From the NCBI GenBank assembly GCA_002698985.1, contig PAAY01000069.1, positions 1 through 47,679 of the forward strand: a DNA stretch of 47,679 bases, written 5' to 3'. The position numbers and the translations under genes are program-made. The notes beneath the pieces were generated by a model. That model did not search any database. It worked only from the letters and a program-made list of their open reading frames with translations, and was not told the origin of the DNA. Below, piece by piece: positions 8,542 to 17,117 of this stretch. Numbering within the stretch: position 1 is the first letter of the stretch; every line of letters begins with the position of its first letter. This DNA comes from Saprospirales bacterium (GTDB lineage: Bacteria; Bacteroidota; Bacteroidia; Chitinophagales; Saprospiraceae).

Positions 8542-9243
8542 TTATTCAACTTGGGTGATGGCATCGATTTGCGCAGCGAGGTCCTGTAGCCAGTGTGAGG
8601 GATAGACATGCAGGCCGGGTTCCAGTTTCTGGGCAGCGCTGACCATGGCTTTGGCCACCACATCGGCTTCGATGGGGCGGTACTTCTTGAGCAGGCCGCC
8701 GGTCAGACCGTCGATGACCTTGCCCAGTTTTCCGGCTATTTCCTCTCCCCAGCGGTTTTCGTTTCGCTCTCCGAGCAATACGGAGGGCTGAAAAATGTGG
8801 ATAGCCCAGAAAGGCAGCGCTTTCACGGCTTCTTCCAGTTCTCCTTTAACCTGCGAGTAATAGAAAAGGCTGTCGGGGTCAGCGCCGACGGAGGAAACCA
8901 GCAATAATTGGTTGACCCCGTTGTCTACGGCTGCTTTGGCTGCCAGGTAGTTGTAGGTGAAATCCACTTTGTAAAAAGCCTCTTTGCTGCCGGCTTTAGC
9001 ACGGGTGGTGCCGAGGCAGAGAAAAAGGTCGTCGCCTTTGACCAGTTCCTGAAAATAAGAGGGGTTGTCAAAATCCACCACGTTGTGGACCAGTTTCGGG
9101 TGGGTGATGTCTATCGGCCTGCGGCCAAAAGTGAGCACCTTTTCATAGGCCCCGTGCAGCAGCAGAAACTCCAGCAGGTGGCGGCCCACCAGTCCGGTGG
9201 CGCCAAAAAGCAGTGCGGTCTTGTTGTTTCTGGTTATTTCCAT
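8542..9243 (-). CDS. Atypical short-chain dehydrogenase, NAD(P)-binding (HTATIP2/TIP30-like)
   Basis: Rossmann-fold NAD(P)-binding protein of 233 residues in the atypical SDR group that includes eukaryotic HTATIP2. The nucleotide-binding motif GATGLVG is at residues 14-20, followed by an acceptor-loop FGRRP that would suit NADPH. An active-site-like YSQVK gives Tyr129 and Lys133, with VSSVGAD (116-122) supplying the usual serine. These residues suggest a real oxidoreductase, but the substrate is unknown. The ATG lies 6 bp after the stop of the BNR protein gene, so the two are almost certainly co-transcribed, with gldC possibly third in the operon. No functional link between an extracytoplasmic BNR protein and a cytoplasmic SDR is evident. 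Confidence 0.82.
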   Translation of the reverse strand: MEITRNNKTALLFGATGLVGRHLLEFLLLHGAYEKVLTFGRRPIDITHPKLVHNVVDFDNPSYFQELVKGDDLFLCLGTTRAKAGSKEAFYKVDFTYNYLAAKAAVDNGVNQLLLVSSVGADPDSLFYYSQVKGELEEAVKALPFWAIHIFQPSVLLGERNENRWGEEIAGKLGKVIDGLTGGLLKKYRPIEADVVAKAMVSAAQKLEPGLHVYPSHWLQDLAAQIDAITQVE

Positions 9244-9249
9244 GCGTCG

Positions 9250-11799
9250 TCAACGCTTCAGCAGCTTGCCGGTTCGCACCACGTTGCCGGTTTTCACCTT
9301 CACAACGTAGAGTCCCGGCTGCAATCCAGTCAGGTCCAGCCGGTAATGCACCTTGCCGGCTTCCGGCAACTGCCTTTTGATCATTACCCTGCCTTCCGTG
9401 TTCAGCACCACCAGTGTGGCTGCCTTGCCCGGATCGGCGGCGCAAGATACAATGGTCTGCCCGTTTGCAGGGTTCGGATAAAGGCGAAGATCTGTTTTTA
9501 CCGGAAGGGGATCAAAAACAAAAGTGGAAGTGTCGGGATCCGGCAGCAGCGAATCCAACGGATAAGTCATGATGGAGCGGGCATGTGTACCGGCGATCAG
9601 CTGGTTGAACGCCACGTTGAGGTCCAGGTCGTAAACCGGGACGAAAGGCATGTTGCTGCCCAGGCGATGCCATTTGCTGCCGCCATCCAGGGTGGCGTAA
9701 ACACCGCCATCGGTGGCTGCAAAGAGCACCGAATCAGCATGCCCGGGCATGACGAACAGCTCGTTAATTGCCAGGTCGGGCAGGTCACCGCTGACATCGG
9801 TCCAGGTGGTACCGCTGTCGTCAGAGCGGAAAAGGCGGGGGATGAACTCGTTGTCCTTGTAGCCGGAATGAGCGGCAAAAACCCTCTTCGGGTCCGAGGG
9901 CGAAGCCACCACATCCGAAACGAAACGGTCCGGCAGATCATCAGAAATCTTCACCCAGGTGGCGCCATCGTCGGGGGTTTGCCAGATGTTTCCATCGGCC
10001 GTTCCGACGAAAAGCAAACCCTGCTGGATGGGCGATTCAGAAATGGCCGTGATGTTGTGGTACCGTGGATGGATGACCAGTCCGTCGGTCAGGTCATCGC
10101 TGATGGGTTCAAAAAGCGGGTAAACGCCGTTGGTGCTCTTGTAAAGTCTGTAGGTGCCCGCATACAATATATCGGGATTGTGCCGGCTGATGAGGTAAGG
10201 CATGTCCCAGTTACGGCGGTCGTCGGAATCGATGCCGTCATCGGCGGCAAAGAAATCATAGCCACCGTTGTCGGTCACGCTGATGTTGCCGTTTTGCGTC
10301 TCAACGTAGAACACCTCCGCAATTTCGGGATGGAAGGCCACCTGAAAACCATCGCCACCGTAGATGCGCTCCCATTCGTTGATGTGTTGGGCGTTGCCGC
10401 CGGAGGTGCCGTTGTCCTGTGCGCCCCCGTAATACATGTCCGGCTGGTGCGGGTTATAGCCCACACGGTAAAACTGCGTGGTCGGAATGTTTTCGATGTC
10501 GGTCCAGTTGACACCGTCATCCGTGCTTTTGTATAGCCCCCCATCGGTGGCCAGGTACATATTGCCCGAAGGCGAAAAAACGAGGTCGTGTTTGTCAGCG
10601 TGTATGTTGTACTCCCACCAGGGTGGCCCCACCTGCTGCCAGACTTGCTGGTCCGGCAGGTATTCCCAAAGGTCCACGCCGAGCACATAGAGGCGGTCGT
10701 CCATTTGCGGATGCACGGCGAAGGTTCCAAAGTACCAGCCAAAGCCACCCAGGGCTCCGTCGATGTTCGCTACAGGCAGGCTGCTCCAGCTCTGGCCGCC
10801 GTTGGTGCTTTTGTACACCCCCTGCACCTGTGAATTGGTGCCGACGAAGCGGGCATAAACCAGACCCGGGGTCAGCTTCGACAATGCCAGTGCGGGCCGG
10901 CCCTGGTTGCCGGTGGGCAGACCGCCGGCCAACACATTCCAGCTGGAGCCACCGTTGGTGCTTTTCCAGATGCGAGCGCCAGGCCCGGTGATGAGGCTTT
11001 CCTGGTTGTTGCGGATGCGGTCCCAGCCGGCAGCGTAAAGGGTATTGGGATCGAAAGGATCCATCTGGAGGTCGGTGACGCCGGCCTGGACGCTGATGAA
11101 CAGCACCTGAAACCAGCTTTGCCCCCCATCGGTGCTTCGGTAAACACCCCTTTGCAGGTTGCGCTCGAAGGGCAGCCCCATGGTGGCCACGTAAATGATA
11201 TCCGGATTCTGCGGGTGGATGACGATGCGGGAGATGATACTGGTTTCCTCCAGTCCGAGGTATTCCCAGCTCTGCCCGCCGTCGGGGCTTTTCCAAAGCC
11301 CATTGCCAATCCAGGGATAACCGGTGATGTTCGGATCGCCAGTGCCTACAAACACCACCTCGGGATTCAGCGGGTCCAGCGCAATGTCACCAATGGAGGT
11401 ATTGGTTTGTTCGTCGAAAATGGGATTCCAGCTGGCACCGCCGTCTGTGGTTTTCCAGACTCCACCGGTTGAGAAGCCGACGTAAATGATGTCTTCGTTC
11501 TGGGGGTTGACGGCTATGGTGTTGATGCGGGCACCGATGTTACCTGGGCCTTGGACGGTCCAGGCTTCGTTAAAACCTTCGCTTTTCACCTGCGCCTTGG
11601 CTTTGGCTTCCTTCAATGCTGAACGCAGGGCCTTTACCCCCACTTTCCCGTCGGGGTAGTTCCTGGCCAGGTAAAAGTCTTCAGCCGGGTAGGTTCTTAT
11701 TTCCTTCGGCAAACGGGATGTTTCGTCGTGGCCTGACTGGCAAGCGAAGAACAGAACTGCCAGGGGGAGAATGGGGAGTATCCACAAGCGTACTTTCAT
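9250..11799 (-). CDS. Secreted BNR/Asp-box (sortilin-like) protein with T9SS type A sorting domain
   Basis: Predicted extracellular beta-propeller protein of 849 residues. I choose ATG 11799 because the -7 box (11839-11846) overlaps the alternative TTG at 11841, which therefore cannot be transcribed. The N-terminus is a hydrophobic signal ending LFFACQSG, resembling a lipoprotein box. At least nine Asp-box motifs follow (VWKTTDGGASW, LWKSPDGGQSW, VYRSTDGGQSW and similar), as in VPS10/sortilin and sialidase propellers. No catalytic set of a glycosidase is recognisable. The C-terminal 80 residues (LRLYPNPANG ... GLYVVKV) are the T9SS type A sorting signal. A lipid anchor together with a T9SS signal is unusual; the cysteine may not be processed. 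Next gene in the operon is the SDR, 6 bp downstream. Confidence 0.9.
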   Translation of the reverse strand: MKVRLWILPILPLAVLFFACQSGHDETSRLPKEIRTYPAEDFYLARNYPDGKVGVKALRSALKEAKAKAQVKSEGFNEAWTVQGPGNIGARINTIAVNPQNEDIIYVGFSTGGVWKTTDGGASWNPIFDEQTNTSIGDIALDPLNPEVVFVGTGDPNITGYPWIGNGLWKSPDGGQSWEYLGLEETSIISRIVIHPQNPDIIYVATMGLPFERNLQRGVYRSTDGGQSWFQVLFISVQAGVTDLQMDPFDPNTLYAAGWDRIRNNQESLITGPGARIWKSTNGGSSWNVLAGGLPTGNQGRPALALSKLTPGLVYARFVGTNSQVQGVYKSTNGGQSWSSLPVANIDGALGGFGWYFGTFAVHPQMDDRLYVLGVDLWEYLPDQQVWQQVGPPWWEYNIHADKHDLVFSPSGNMYLATDGGLYKSTDDGVNWTDIENIPTTQFYRVGYNPHQPDMYYGGAQDNGTSGGNAQHINEWERIYGGDGFQVAFHPEIAEVFYVETQNGNISVTDNGGYDFFAADDGIDSDDRRNWDMPYLISRHNPDILYAGTYRLYKSTNGVYPLFEPISDDLTDGLVIHPRYHNITAISESPIQQGLLFVGTADGNIWQTPDDGATWVKISDDLPDRFVSDVVASPSDPKRVFAAHSGYKDNEFIPRLFRSDDSGTTWTDVSGDLPDLAINELFVMPGHADSVLFAATDGGVYATLDGGSKWHRLGSNMPFVPVYDLDLNVAFNQLIAGTHARSIMTYPLDSLLPDPDTSTFVFDPLPVKTDLRLYPNPANGQTIVSCAADPGKAATLVVLNTEGRVMIKRQLPEAGKVHYRLDLTGLQPGLYVVKVKTGNVVRTGKLLKR

Positions 11800-11838
11800 G
11801 GCAAAATGGGCGTATGTGTGAGTAATGTGAGATTTGGT

Positions 11839-11846
11839 CAAAGCTA
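11839..11846 (-). promoter_or_regulatory. Promoter -7 box of the BNR protein gene (TAGCTTTG)
   Basis: Exact TAnnTTTG on the minus strand, 40 bases before ATG 11799, predicting a leader of about 33 bases. It overlaps the alternative TTG start at 11841 and so decides the start codon. Confidence 0.6.
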
Positions 11847-11911
11847 ATGAACGGCCCGTGCACCACTATTGCCCGCATGTAATTTTTGGGTAATCTTGTC
11901 AGCCAGACGGC

Positions 11912-12314
11912 GTGTAGGGTGTAGGGTGTAGGGTTTAGAGTGTAGGGTTTGGGGGGCTAGCTCCTTTGAAAGGAGGATTATGGAGGATTATAGAGGATTA
12001 TGGAGGATTATGGAGTTTAGCAGCGCAAGCTACGAGCCATTGCCTGCCACGAGCTACGAGCTACGAGCCACAGCCTGCCCCGAGACCTCGGGGAGCTACG
12101 AGCCACGAGCTACAGCCTGCCACGATCCCGAGGCCTCGGGAGGGGAGCTACGAGCTCCATGGCACTCCGTGCAAAATACTCTGTGGAACTCTGTTCAAAA
12201 CTCTGTTCAACTCTGCGGTTAAAAAAAGGAGTAGGGATTAGGGAGTAGGGGTTGGGCTATCCCCCTCATCCCTCATCACGAGCTACGAGCTACGAGCTAC
12301 GAGCTACGAGCTCA
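11912..12314. repeat. Composite repeat island between the aldolase and BNR genes
   Basis: This gap of over 500 bp is almost all repeats. In order: GTGTAGG/GTTTAGG heptamers (11912-11950); GCTAGC (11956-11961); GGATTATGGA words (11973-12014); GAGCTAC heptamers with hairpins such as CCCCGAGACCTCGGGG at 12078-12093 (12028-12158); the CTCCGTG/CTCTGCG block (12161-12220); GAGTAGG heptamers (12229-12256); CCCTCATC words running into GAGCTAC heptamers (12262-12314). The polarity of the C-poor strand switches once, near 12260. No ORF here is credible. Confidence 0.9.
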
Positions 12315-12316
12315 AA

Positions 12317-13375
12317 CTACGCAATGGTCACCGACTTGTCCAGGTAAACGCTCTGCACGGCGTTGATGATCTCAACCCCTTCCTTCATCGGGCGCTGGAA
12401 GGCTTTTCGGCCCAGGATGAGACCGGTGCCACCCGCCCGCTTGTTGATGACGGCGGTTTTCACTGCATCGGCCAGGTCGGATTTACCGCCGGATTCGCCA
12501 CCAGAGTTGATGAGGCCGATCTTACCCATGTAGTTGTGCACCACCTGGTAGCGGCACAGGTCAATGGGGTGATCCGTGGTGAGCTTGTCGTACATGGCCG
12601 GCGACCATTTAGAAAAGCCAATTTTCTCAAAACCACGGTTGTTTTCCGGAAGCTTTTGTTTAATGATATCCGCCTGGATGGTGGCCCCCAGGTGGTTGGC
12701 CTGTCCGGTAAGATCGGCGCTGGCGTGATAGTCCACCCCGTCTTTTTTGAAGGCGCTGTTGCGGGTATAGCACCAGAGGATGGTGGCCATGCCCAGTTCA
12801 TGTGCCATCTGGAAAGCTTCGGCAATTTCCACGATTTGCCGGCTGCTTTCCTGCGAACCGAAATAGATGGTTGCCCCCACTGCGGCTGCACCCAGGTTCC
12901 AGGCTTCCTCCACGGTTCCGAAAAGTATTTGGTCGTATTTGGTGGGGTAGGTCAGCAGTTCGTTGTGGTTGATTTTGACGACGAAAGGAATCTTGTGGGC
13001 ATACTTCCGGGAGTTGAGCGCCAACACCCCAAAGGTTGTTGCCACGGCATTGCAACCTGCTTCCATGGCCAGTTTGATGATGTTCTCCGGATCGAAATAT
13101 TCCGGGTTTTTGTAAAAGGAAGCAGCAGCAGTATGCTCGATGCCCTGGTCAACCGGCAGGATGGACAGGTAGCCGGTGCCGGCCAGGTTGCCGTGGTTGA
13201 AGAGGGCAGCCAGGTTGCGGAGTACCTGTGCGTTGCGGTTGCTGCCTTCGAAAACCCTGTCGAGGTGACCGGGGCCGGGTAGGGTCAGCCGGTCTTTGGT
13301 GATCACCTTGCAGGTGTGGTTGAGCAGGTCGTCGGCCTGGTCGCCGAAGAGGCTGTGGTAATCGAGTTGTTTCAT
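12317..13375 (-). CDS. fbaB: Fructose-bisphosphate aldolase class I (FbaB/DhnA type)
   Basis: Cytoplasmic aldolase that interconverts fructose 1,6-bisphosphate with dihydroxyacetone phosphate and glyceraldehyde 3-phosphate, using a Schiff-base lysine rather than a metal. The 352-residue length is normal for the DeoC/FbaB group. Visible motifs are LPVDQGIEH (73-81), FVVKINHNE (131-139), ADIIKQK (235-241), in which Lys239 is the likely Schiff-base residue by family comparison, and the phosphate-binding [12 protein letters not shown] (315-326). It is flanked by repeat islands on both sides. The TAG stop directly abuts the GAGCTAC heptamer array. With ppdK elsewhere in the window it fits a glycolytic/gluconeogenic role. 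No regulatory site is evident beyond the GGTTGAGAGG array 45 bp upstream of the start. Confidence 0.92.
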   Translation of the reverse strand: MKQLDYHSLFGDQADDLLNHTCKVITKDRLTLPGPGHLDRVFEGSNRNAQVLRNLAALFNHGNLAGTGYLSILPVDQGIEHTAAASFYKNPEYFDPENIIKLAMEAGCNAVATTFGVLALNSRKYAHKIPFVVKINHNELLTYPTKYDQILFGTVEEAWNLGAAAVGATIYFGSQESSRQIVEIAEAFQMAHELGMATILWCYTRNSAFKKDGVDYHASADLTGQANHLGATIQADIIKQKLPENNRGFEKIGFSKWSPAMYDKLTTDHPIDLCRYQVVHNYMGKIGLINSGGESGGKSDLADAVKTAVINKRAGGTGLILGRKAFQRPMKEGVEIINAVQSVYLDKSVTIA

Positions 13376-13418
13376 TGGTGGAAAATGATTTGGTTATTGG
13401 TTAAAGCGTTAACTCATT

Positions 13419-13450
13419 GGTTGAGAGGGGTTGAGAGGGGTTGAGAGAAG
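13419..13450. repeat. GGTTGAGAGG decamer array upstream of the aldolase gene
   Basis: Three decamers. The C-free strand reads away from the aldolase start. The rest of the 319-bp gap (13376-13694) holds a short hairpin, GTTCCGG (13650-13656) pairing with CCGGAAC (13663-13669), just before the 52-aa ORF, and nothing else I can identify. Confidence 0.8.
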
Positions 13451-13694
13451 TTTTCAGGGGTTTAATTTTCACGGACGAAGATAGTTGGCGAGCCGGAATT
13501 TTCTCAACCGGTTTTGACGAAGATCATCAAAAATTACAGGGCCGGGTACTGGCACATTATTTGGGCTCCATCAATACACTAACGTTCCGCTTTTCTCCCC
13601 TTCCCCCGAGCATTTACGAAGCCTGAGATTCTCCCTTTTCATCGAGCCTGTTCCGGTATTTTCCGGAACGGAAAAACAAAAAACGAATAATCCC

Positions 13695-13853
13695 ATGTTG
13701 ACCGCAGTACTCTACATACTGATGGGCTGCAATCTGGCCAACATCTGCATGGAACGAACGAACACGATCTACAAAGACCACCGTTTCTGGCTGATCCTCT
13801 GTTCACTGGCCATGCTGGTTTACATGACCGTCAAGAGCTATATGGCTCGATAA
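13695..13853 (+). CDS. Small membrane protein, 52 aa
   Basis: Short ORF from ATG 13695 to TAA 13853. The predicted peptide starts MLTAVLYILMGCNLANICME, has a charged middle (RTNTIYKDHR) and a second hydrophobic segment (FWLILCSLAMLVYMTV), which makes two membrane helices joined by a basic loop. It ends 6 bp before the stop of the convergent nadC gene. The hydrophobic-charged-hydrophobic layout and balanced codon use make it more believable than a chance ORF, but I recognise no family. A GTTCCGG/CCGGAAC hairpin lies about 25 bp upstream of the start. It could equally be unexpressed sequence. Confidence 0.45.
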   Translation: MLTAVLYILMGCNLANICMERTNTIYKDHRFWLILCSLAMLVYMTVKSYMAR

Positions 13854-13859
13854 TCGGGG

Positions 13860-14720
13860 TCAGATCACTTTGAGGCTCATGTCGAGGCTCTGTGCCGAAT
13901 GCGTAACCGCTCCAACGCTGATGTAATCCACACCTGTCAGCGCTACGGCCCGCACGTTGTGGATGGTGATCCCACCTGAGGCTTCGGTTTCAAATCGCCC
14001 GTCCACGAAGGCCACACCTTCTGCCAGTAGCGGAATTTCAAAATTGTCAAACATGATTCGGGTCACCTTGCCCACTTCCAGCACATCTGCCAGTTCAATC
14101 AGGTTTTTCACTTCCACCGTCACCCCAAGGTTCAGTCCTTTGGCTTGCTGATAGGCAGCCACCTGCTCAATGGCGGCTTTCACTCCGCCGCAGGCTTTGA
14201 TGTGGTTGTCTTTGATCATGAACCAGTCGGAAAGGCTGTCCCGGTAGTTGTGGCAACCGCCGAGGCGCACGGCCCATTTTTCGAGGAAGCGCAGCAAGGG
14301 GGTGGTTTTGCGGGTGTCGAGGATCTTCACCGGCAGGTCTTCCACTTCAAAAAGGAAATGGTTGGCGAGGGTGGCGATGCCGCTCAGGCGCTGCATCAGG
14401 TTCAGCGTCACCCGCTCGGCCAGCAACAAGGCCCGGGTATTGGCCTCAACGGTGAAGGCGATGCTGCCAAAGCTGGCGTGATCGCCGTCGTTCATGCGCT
14501 TTTCAAACCTGGATTCCGGATCCACTTTTTTGAAGATGTGCTCCGCCAGGGAAATGCCGGCAATGACCCCGGCATCTTTCACCAGCAGGCAGGCGGTGCT
14601 GCGGCTGTCGGCGGGTATGCAGGCCAGCGATGTGATGTCCCCCTGCGGGGCGTCTTCCTCCAGTGCGCGGTCGATGAATTCATCAAATTTCTTCAGAAAA
14701 CGGGCGTCCAATTGGTCCAT
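13860..14720 (-). CDS. nadC: Nicotinate-nucleotide pyrophosphorylase (carboxylating) NadC
   Basis: Quinolinate phosphoribosyltransferase, third step of de novo NAD synthesis: quinolinate plus PRPP gives nicotinate mononucleotide, CO2 and pyrophosphate. I use ATG 14720 (286 residues); the longer reading needs a TTG at 14753. The family is clear from EEDAPQGDIT (21-30), ERVTLNLMQRLSGIAT (102-117), DTRKTTP (135-141), GGCHNYR (154-160) and FMIKDNH (167-173), which carry the PRPP- and quinolinate-binding Arg, His and Lys residues. No nadA or nadB is adjacent. It lies 67 bp downstream of tdk on the same strand, so the two may share a transcript. Confidence 0.95.
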   Translation of the reverse strand: MDQLDARFLKKFDEFIDRALEEDAPQGDITSLACIPADSRSTACLLVKDAGVIAGISLAEHIFKKVDPESRFEKRMNDGDHASFGSIAFTVEANTRALLLAERVTLNLMQRLSGIATLANHFLFEVEDLPVKILDTRKTTPLLRFLEKWAVRLGGCHNYRDSLSDWFMIKDNHIKACGGVKAAIEQVAAYQQAKGLNLGVTVEVKNLIELADVLEVGKVTRIMFDNFEIPLLAEGVAFVDGRFETEASGGITIHNVRAVALTGVDYISVGAVTHSAQSLDMSLKVI

Positions 14721-14787
14721 GGTTATGGTGGTTTCTTTTTGGTTGGTGCTCAAGATCGGGATTGAAATTCAAAAAGTGCAATGTTGT

Positions 14788-15402
14788 TTACGTTTTGGCC
14801 TTGTCGGTTTGCTTTTTGACGTGAAAATTCAAAATGTTGCCCATGTGGTAACAGGTGCGGCAACGGGGTTCGTAGCGATCCTTTTCGCCCAGCAGCACCG
14901 TGTCGTCCTCTTCGGTAAGGCGGTAGGAGTGGGTGGCCAGGTTGCCACAATGCGGGCAGATGGCGTGCACCTTGGTGATGTACTCGGCAACGGCCAGCAA
15001 AGCCGGCATGGGTCCGAAAGGCCGGCCGCGGAAATCCATGTCGAGGCCGGCCACAATGATGCGCTTTCCCTTCAGCGCCAGGGCCTGGCAGATTTCCGGC
15101 AGTTGCTCGTCAAAAAACTGGGCTTCATCGATGCCCACCACACTGATGTTTTCGGTGAGTTCCAGCAGGATGGAGGAGTGCTCGATGGGGATGGCCTTTA
15201 TGGAGTTGGCATCGTGCGAAACGACTTTCTTCTCGTCGTAACGCTTGTCGAGTTGGGGTTTGAAAATTTCCACTTTCTGATTGGCAATCCTCGCCCGTTT
15301 GAGCCGGCGGATCAACTCCTCGGTTTTACCGGAAAACATGGATCCGCAGATCACCTCTATCCAGCCACTTCTTTGCCCTTTGAAATTTGGTTCCAGAAAC
15401 AT
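14788..15402 (-). CDS. tdk: Thymidine kinase, type II
   Basis: Cytoplasmic salvage enzyme phosphorylating thymidine with ATP. I use ATG 15402 (204 residues); a TTG two codons earlier is also in frame. The P-loop GSMFSGKT is at 20-27, the catalytic-base motif DEAQFF at 92-97, and a zinc site of two CxxC pairs at Cys149/152 and Cys181/184 forms the lasso domain. Length and order match the family. Divergent from the proline-rich gene across a 227-bp gap without word arrays. A weak -7-like TACTTTCT is present about 40 bp upstream of the start but is not a full consensus match. Confidence 0.95.
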   Translation of the reverse strand: MFLEPNFKGQRSGWIEVICGSMFSGKTEELIRRLKRARIANQKVEIFKPQLDKRYDEKKVVSHDANSIKAIPIEHSSILLELTENISVVGIDEAQFFDEQLPEICQALALKGKRIIVAGLDMDFRGRPFGPMPALLAVAEYITKVHAICPHCGNLATHSYRLTEEDDTVLLGEKDRYEPRCRTCYHMGNILNFHVKKQTDKAKT

Positions 15403-15629
15403 CTTCAAAATTTTCAGTTCCTAAATTCGGCGCAGAAAGTACACGGTATTCTTCGTGGAATTTCATTTTTGAACAATGCAGCCACGGTTTGCGCAGTTGG
15501 CTTAATCGTGTACATTTACCGCTACTATTTACAGCCTGCCAAGATAGGGCATCCGGCACTTCCTGCCAATTCCAAGCCGGCCCACCAGGCAGTAGTTTCA
15601 CTCACTCGAACTCACAACTTTTTGATTCA

Positions 15630-16340
15630 ATGGACTTTCGCAAATCAAAAATTCTTCTCGAAAAAATATCGGCACTCCACCAAAGCATGAGCAGCGATGC
15701 GGAAAACGTTTCCAGCATCGAACTGGATCTCATGAAAAGTTATGTGCGTCAGCTTTACGAAGCATTGCTCGATTTGCCCGAAGCTGACGAAAAGGCCACG
15801 CAGTCGAACTCCAGCCCCAAAGTGGAAGTGATCAAAGCAAGCAAAGCTGCCACGCCCCCACCCCGCCCTACGCCACCGCCAATTCCAGATCCACCAAAAG
15901 TTGAAGAGCCGGAGGTGATCACACCGCCTCCGCCACCACCGCCCAAAGTGGAGCCAACACCGCCGCCAACGCCAAAGCAGGAGCCGGAAGTAAAAACAGC
16001 ACCAAAGATCACCACCCGGCCACCAGTCTCGCCGGAACTGGAAGAGCTGTTCTCCTTTGAGACAGCCAAAGAACTTTCTGAGAAACTGAGCGAAATGCCC
16101 ATTTCTGACATCCGCAAAGCCATGGGACTGAACGAGCGCATTTTCACCGTCAACGAATTGTTCGGCGGCGAAAAGGATGTTTTTGACACCACCGTGGCCG
16201 AACTCAACAAAATGAATTCTTTCGAAGAGGCCAAACGCTACCTCATTACCGGCGTAGCCGCCAAATACAACTGGGCATCAAAAGACCGGAAGAACAAAGC
16301 CAAAACCTTCATCAAGCTGGTGAAGCGCCGGTATAATTGA
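15630..16340 (+). CDS. Proline-rich cytoplasmic protein with conserved C-terminal domain, function unknown
   Basis: A 236-residue soluble protein with no signal peptide. Residues 1-50 look helical (ISALHQSMSSDAENVSSIELDLMKSYVRQLYEALLDLP). Residues 75-133 are an acidic/basic proline-rich linker with PPPRPTPPP and a run of six or seven prolines. Residues 140-236 are a compact domain (FSFETAKELSEKLSEMP, MGLNERIFTVNELFGG, MNSFEEAKRYL, KTFIKLVKRRY) that I recall as conserved in Bacteroidota without an assigned role. The layout of helix, long Pro linker and folded end suggests a scaffold or tether. I take ATG 15630; the upstream open frame to 15387 overlaps the tdk start region and is unlikely. The stop is followed at once by GGTTGAGAGG words. 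Confidence 0.75.
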   Translation: MDFRKSKILLEKISALHQSMSSDAENVSSIELDLMKSYVRQLYEALLDLPEADEKATQSNSSPKVEVIKASKAATPPPRPTPPPIPDPPKVEEPEVITPPPPPPPKVEPTPPPTPKQEPEVKTAPKITTRPPVSPELEELFSFETAKELSEKLSEMPISDIRKAMGLNERIFTVNELFGGEKDVFDTTVAELNKMNSFEEAKRYLITGVAAKYNWASKDRKNKAKTFIKLVKRRYN

Positions 16341-16348
16341 GGATTGGG

Positions 16349-16513
16349 AGGTTGAGAGGAGTTGAGAGAGGTTTAGAGAAGTTGAGAGAGGTTTAGAGAA
16401 GTTGAGAGGGGTTGAGAGAGGTTTGACGCTAGCTCCATAATCCTCCATAATCCCTGCCTGCCGCCAGGCAGGCTCCATAATCCTCCATAATCCTCCATAA
16501 TCCCAATAATCCT
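16349..16513. repeat. Two-sided repeat island with central GCTAGC
   Basis: The clearest example of the intergenic layout. Right after the upstream stop come GTTGAGAGG/GTTTAGAGA decamers (16349-16426), free of C on the sense strand. Then GCTAGC (16428-16433). Then CCATAATCCT words (16435-16513), free of G on the sense strand, ending six bases before the next ATG. An 8-bp hairpin, CCTGCCTG (16453-16460) with CAGGCAGG (16465-16472), is inserted between words. Confidence 0.9.
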
Positions 16514-16518
16514 AACCA

Positions 16519-17115
16519 ATGCCTTTTCGCTACAGGAACATTTACAAAAGGATCAGCCTGGCAGCAGTAATTGCCGGGCTGATCTTGTTTTTCAGCCTTG
16601 TTTGCGAAGCACAAAAAACAACAGAATGGGGCGCCCACCTGGGCATTCCCTTTGGCCACGAGCGGCTGCACGAAGGGCTGAAGTACAAGCCCTGGCAACT
16701 GCTGTTGTACCACAAACTGGCCGACCTGAAACCCCGCAAACCCGGCCGCTTCATCATGGCCCTGGAGCCACAGCTGGTTTGGGTGCATTTTTCACCGAAG
16801 GCAAAAAAAGAATGGGAGGCAGGCGCCAATCTGGTGTTCGAATACCGCTGGCCGCTGGGTAGCCAGGCCATGGTATATGCCGCCATCGGCTCGGGGCCTC
16901 ACTTCATCAGCGTGCACACCACCCAGCAGGCCCGGGGCTTTATTTTTTCTGACAATTTCACCGCAGGATTCAGCCACCGCATAGGCAAAGGGAACACCTG
17001 GCTGGACCTGAAATGCCGTTTCCGGCACATCTCCAACGCCGGACTCAAAGAGCCCAACCTGGGTATCGATTCATGGTTTGCCATTGCAGGATTAAGATGG
17101 AGTTGGGAGCGCTAG
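16519..17115 (+). CDS. Acyloxyacyl hydrolase / PagL-like lipid A 3-O-deacylase
   Basis: Predicted outer-membrane beta-barrel enzyme removing an ester-linked acyl chain from lipid A. The 198 residues begin with a basic N-region and hydrophobic signal (ISLAAVIAGLILFFSLVCEAQ). The C-terminal half has the PagL signature: FRHISNAG (168-175) with catalytic His170 and Ser172, followed by EPNLGIDS (178-185). Alternating hydrophobic residues and a terminal aromatic-rich strand (FAIAGLRWSWER) fit a small barrel. The end of the gene, TGGGAGCGCTAG, is shared with an intergenic repeat at 940-951, so its last residues may be array-derived. Only two bases separate its stop from the stop of the convergent VWA gene. 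The CCATAATCC array lies directly upstream of the start. Confidence 0.8.
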   Translation: MPFRYRNIYKRISLAAVIAGLILFFSLVCEAQKTTEWGAHLGIPFGHERLHEGLKYKPWQLLLYHKLADLKPRKPGRFIMALEPQLVWVHFSPKAKKEWEAGANLVFEYRWPLGSQAMVYAAIGSGPHFISVHTTQQARGFIFSDNFTAGFSHRIGKGNTWLDLKCRFRHISNAGLKEPNLGIDSWFAIAGLRWSWER

Positions 17116-17117
17116 GC

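Noticed and set aside
8908-10536. 542-codon plus-strand frame opposite the BNR gene
   Set aside because: Antisense shadow; the minus strand gives nine Asp-boxes and a T9SS domain.
11966-12241. Plus-strand frames through the repeat island
   Set aside because: They consist only of repeat words, with no stops on that strand for the reason given in the findings.
13441-13626. 61-codon ORF after the aldolase gene
   Set aside because: Starts inside the GGTTGAGAGG array and has no recognisable protein character; the start is unsupported.
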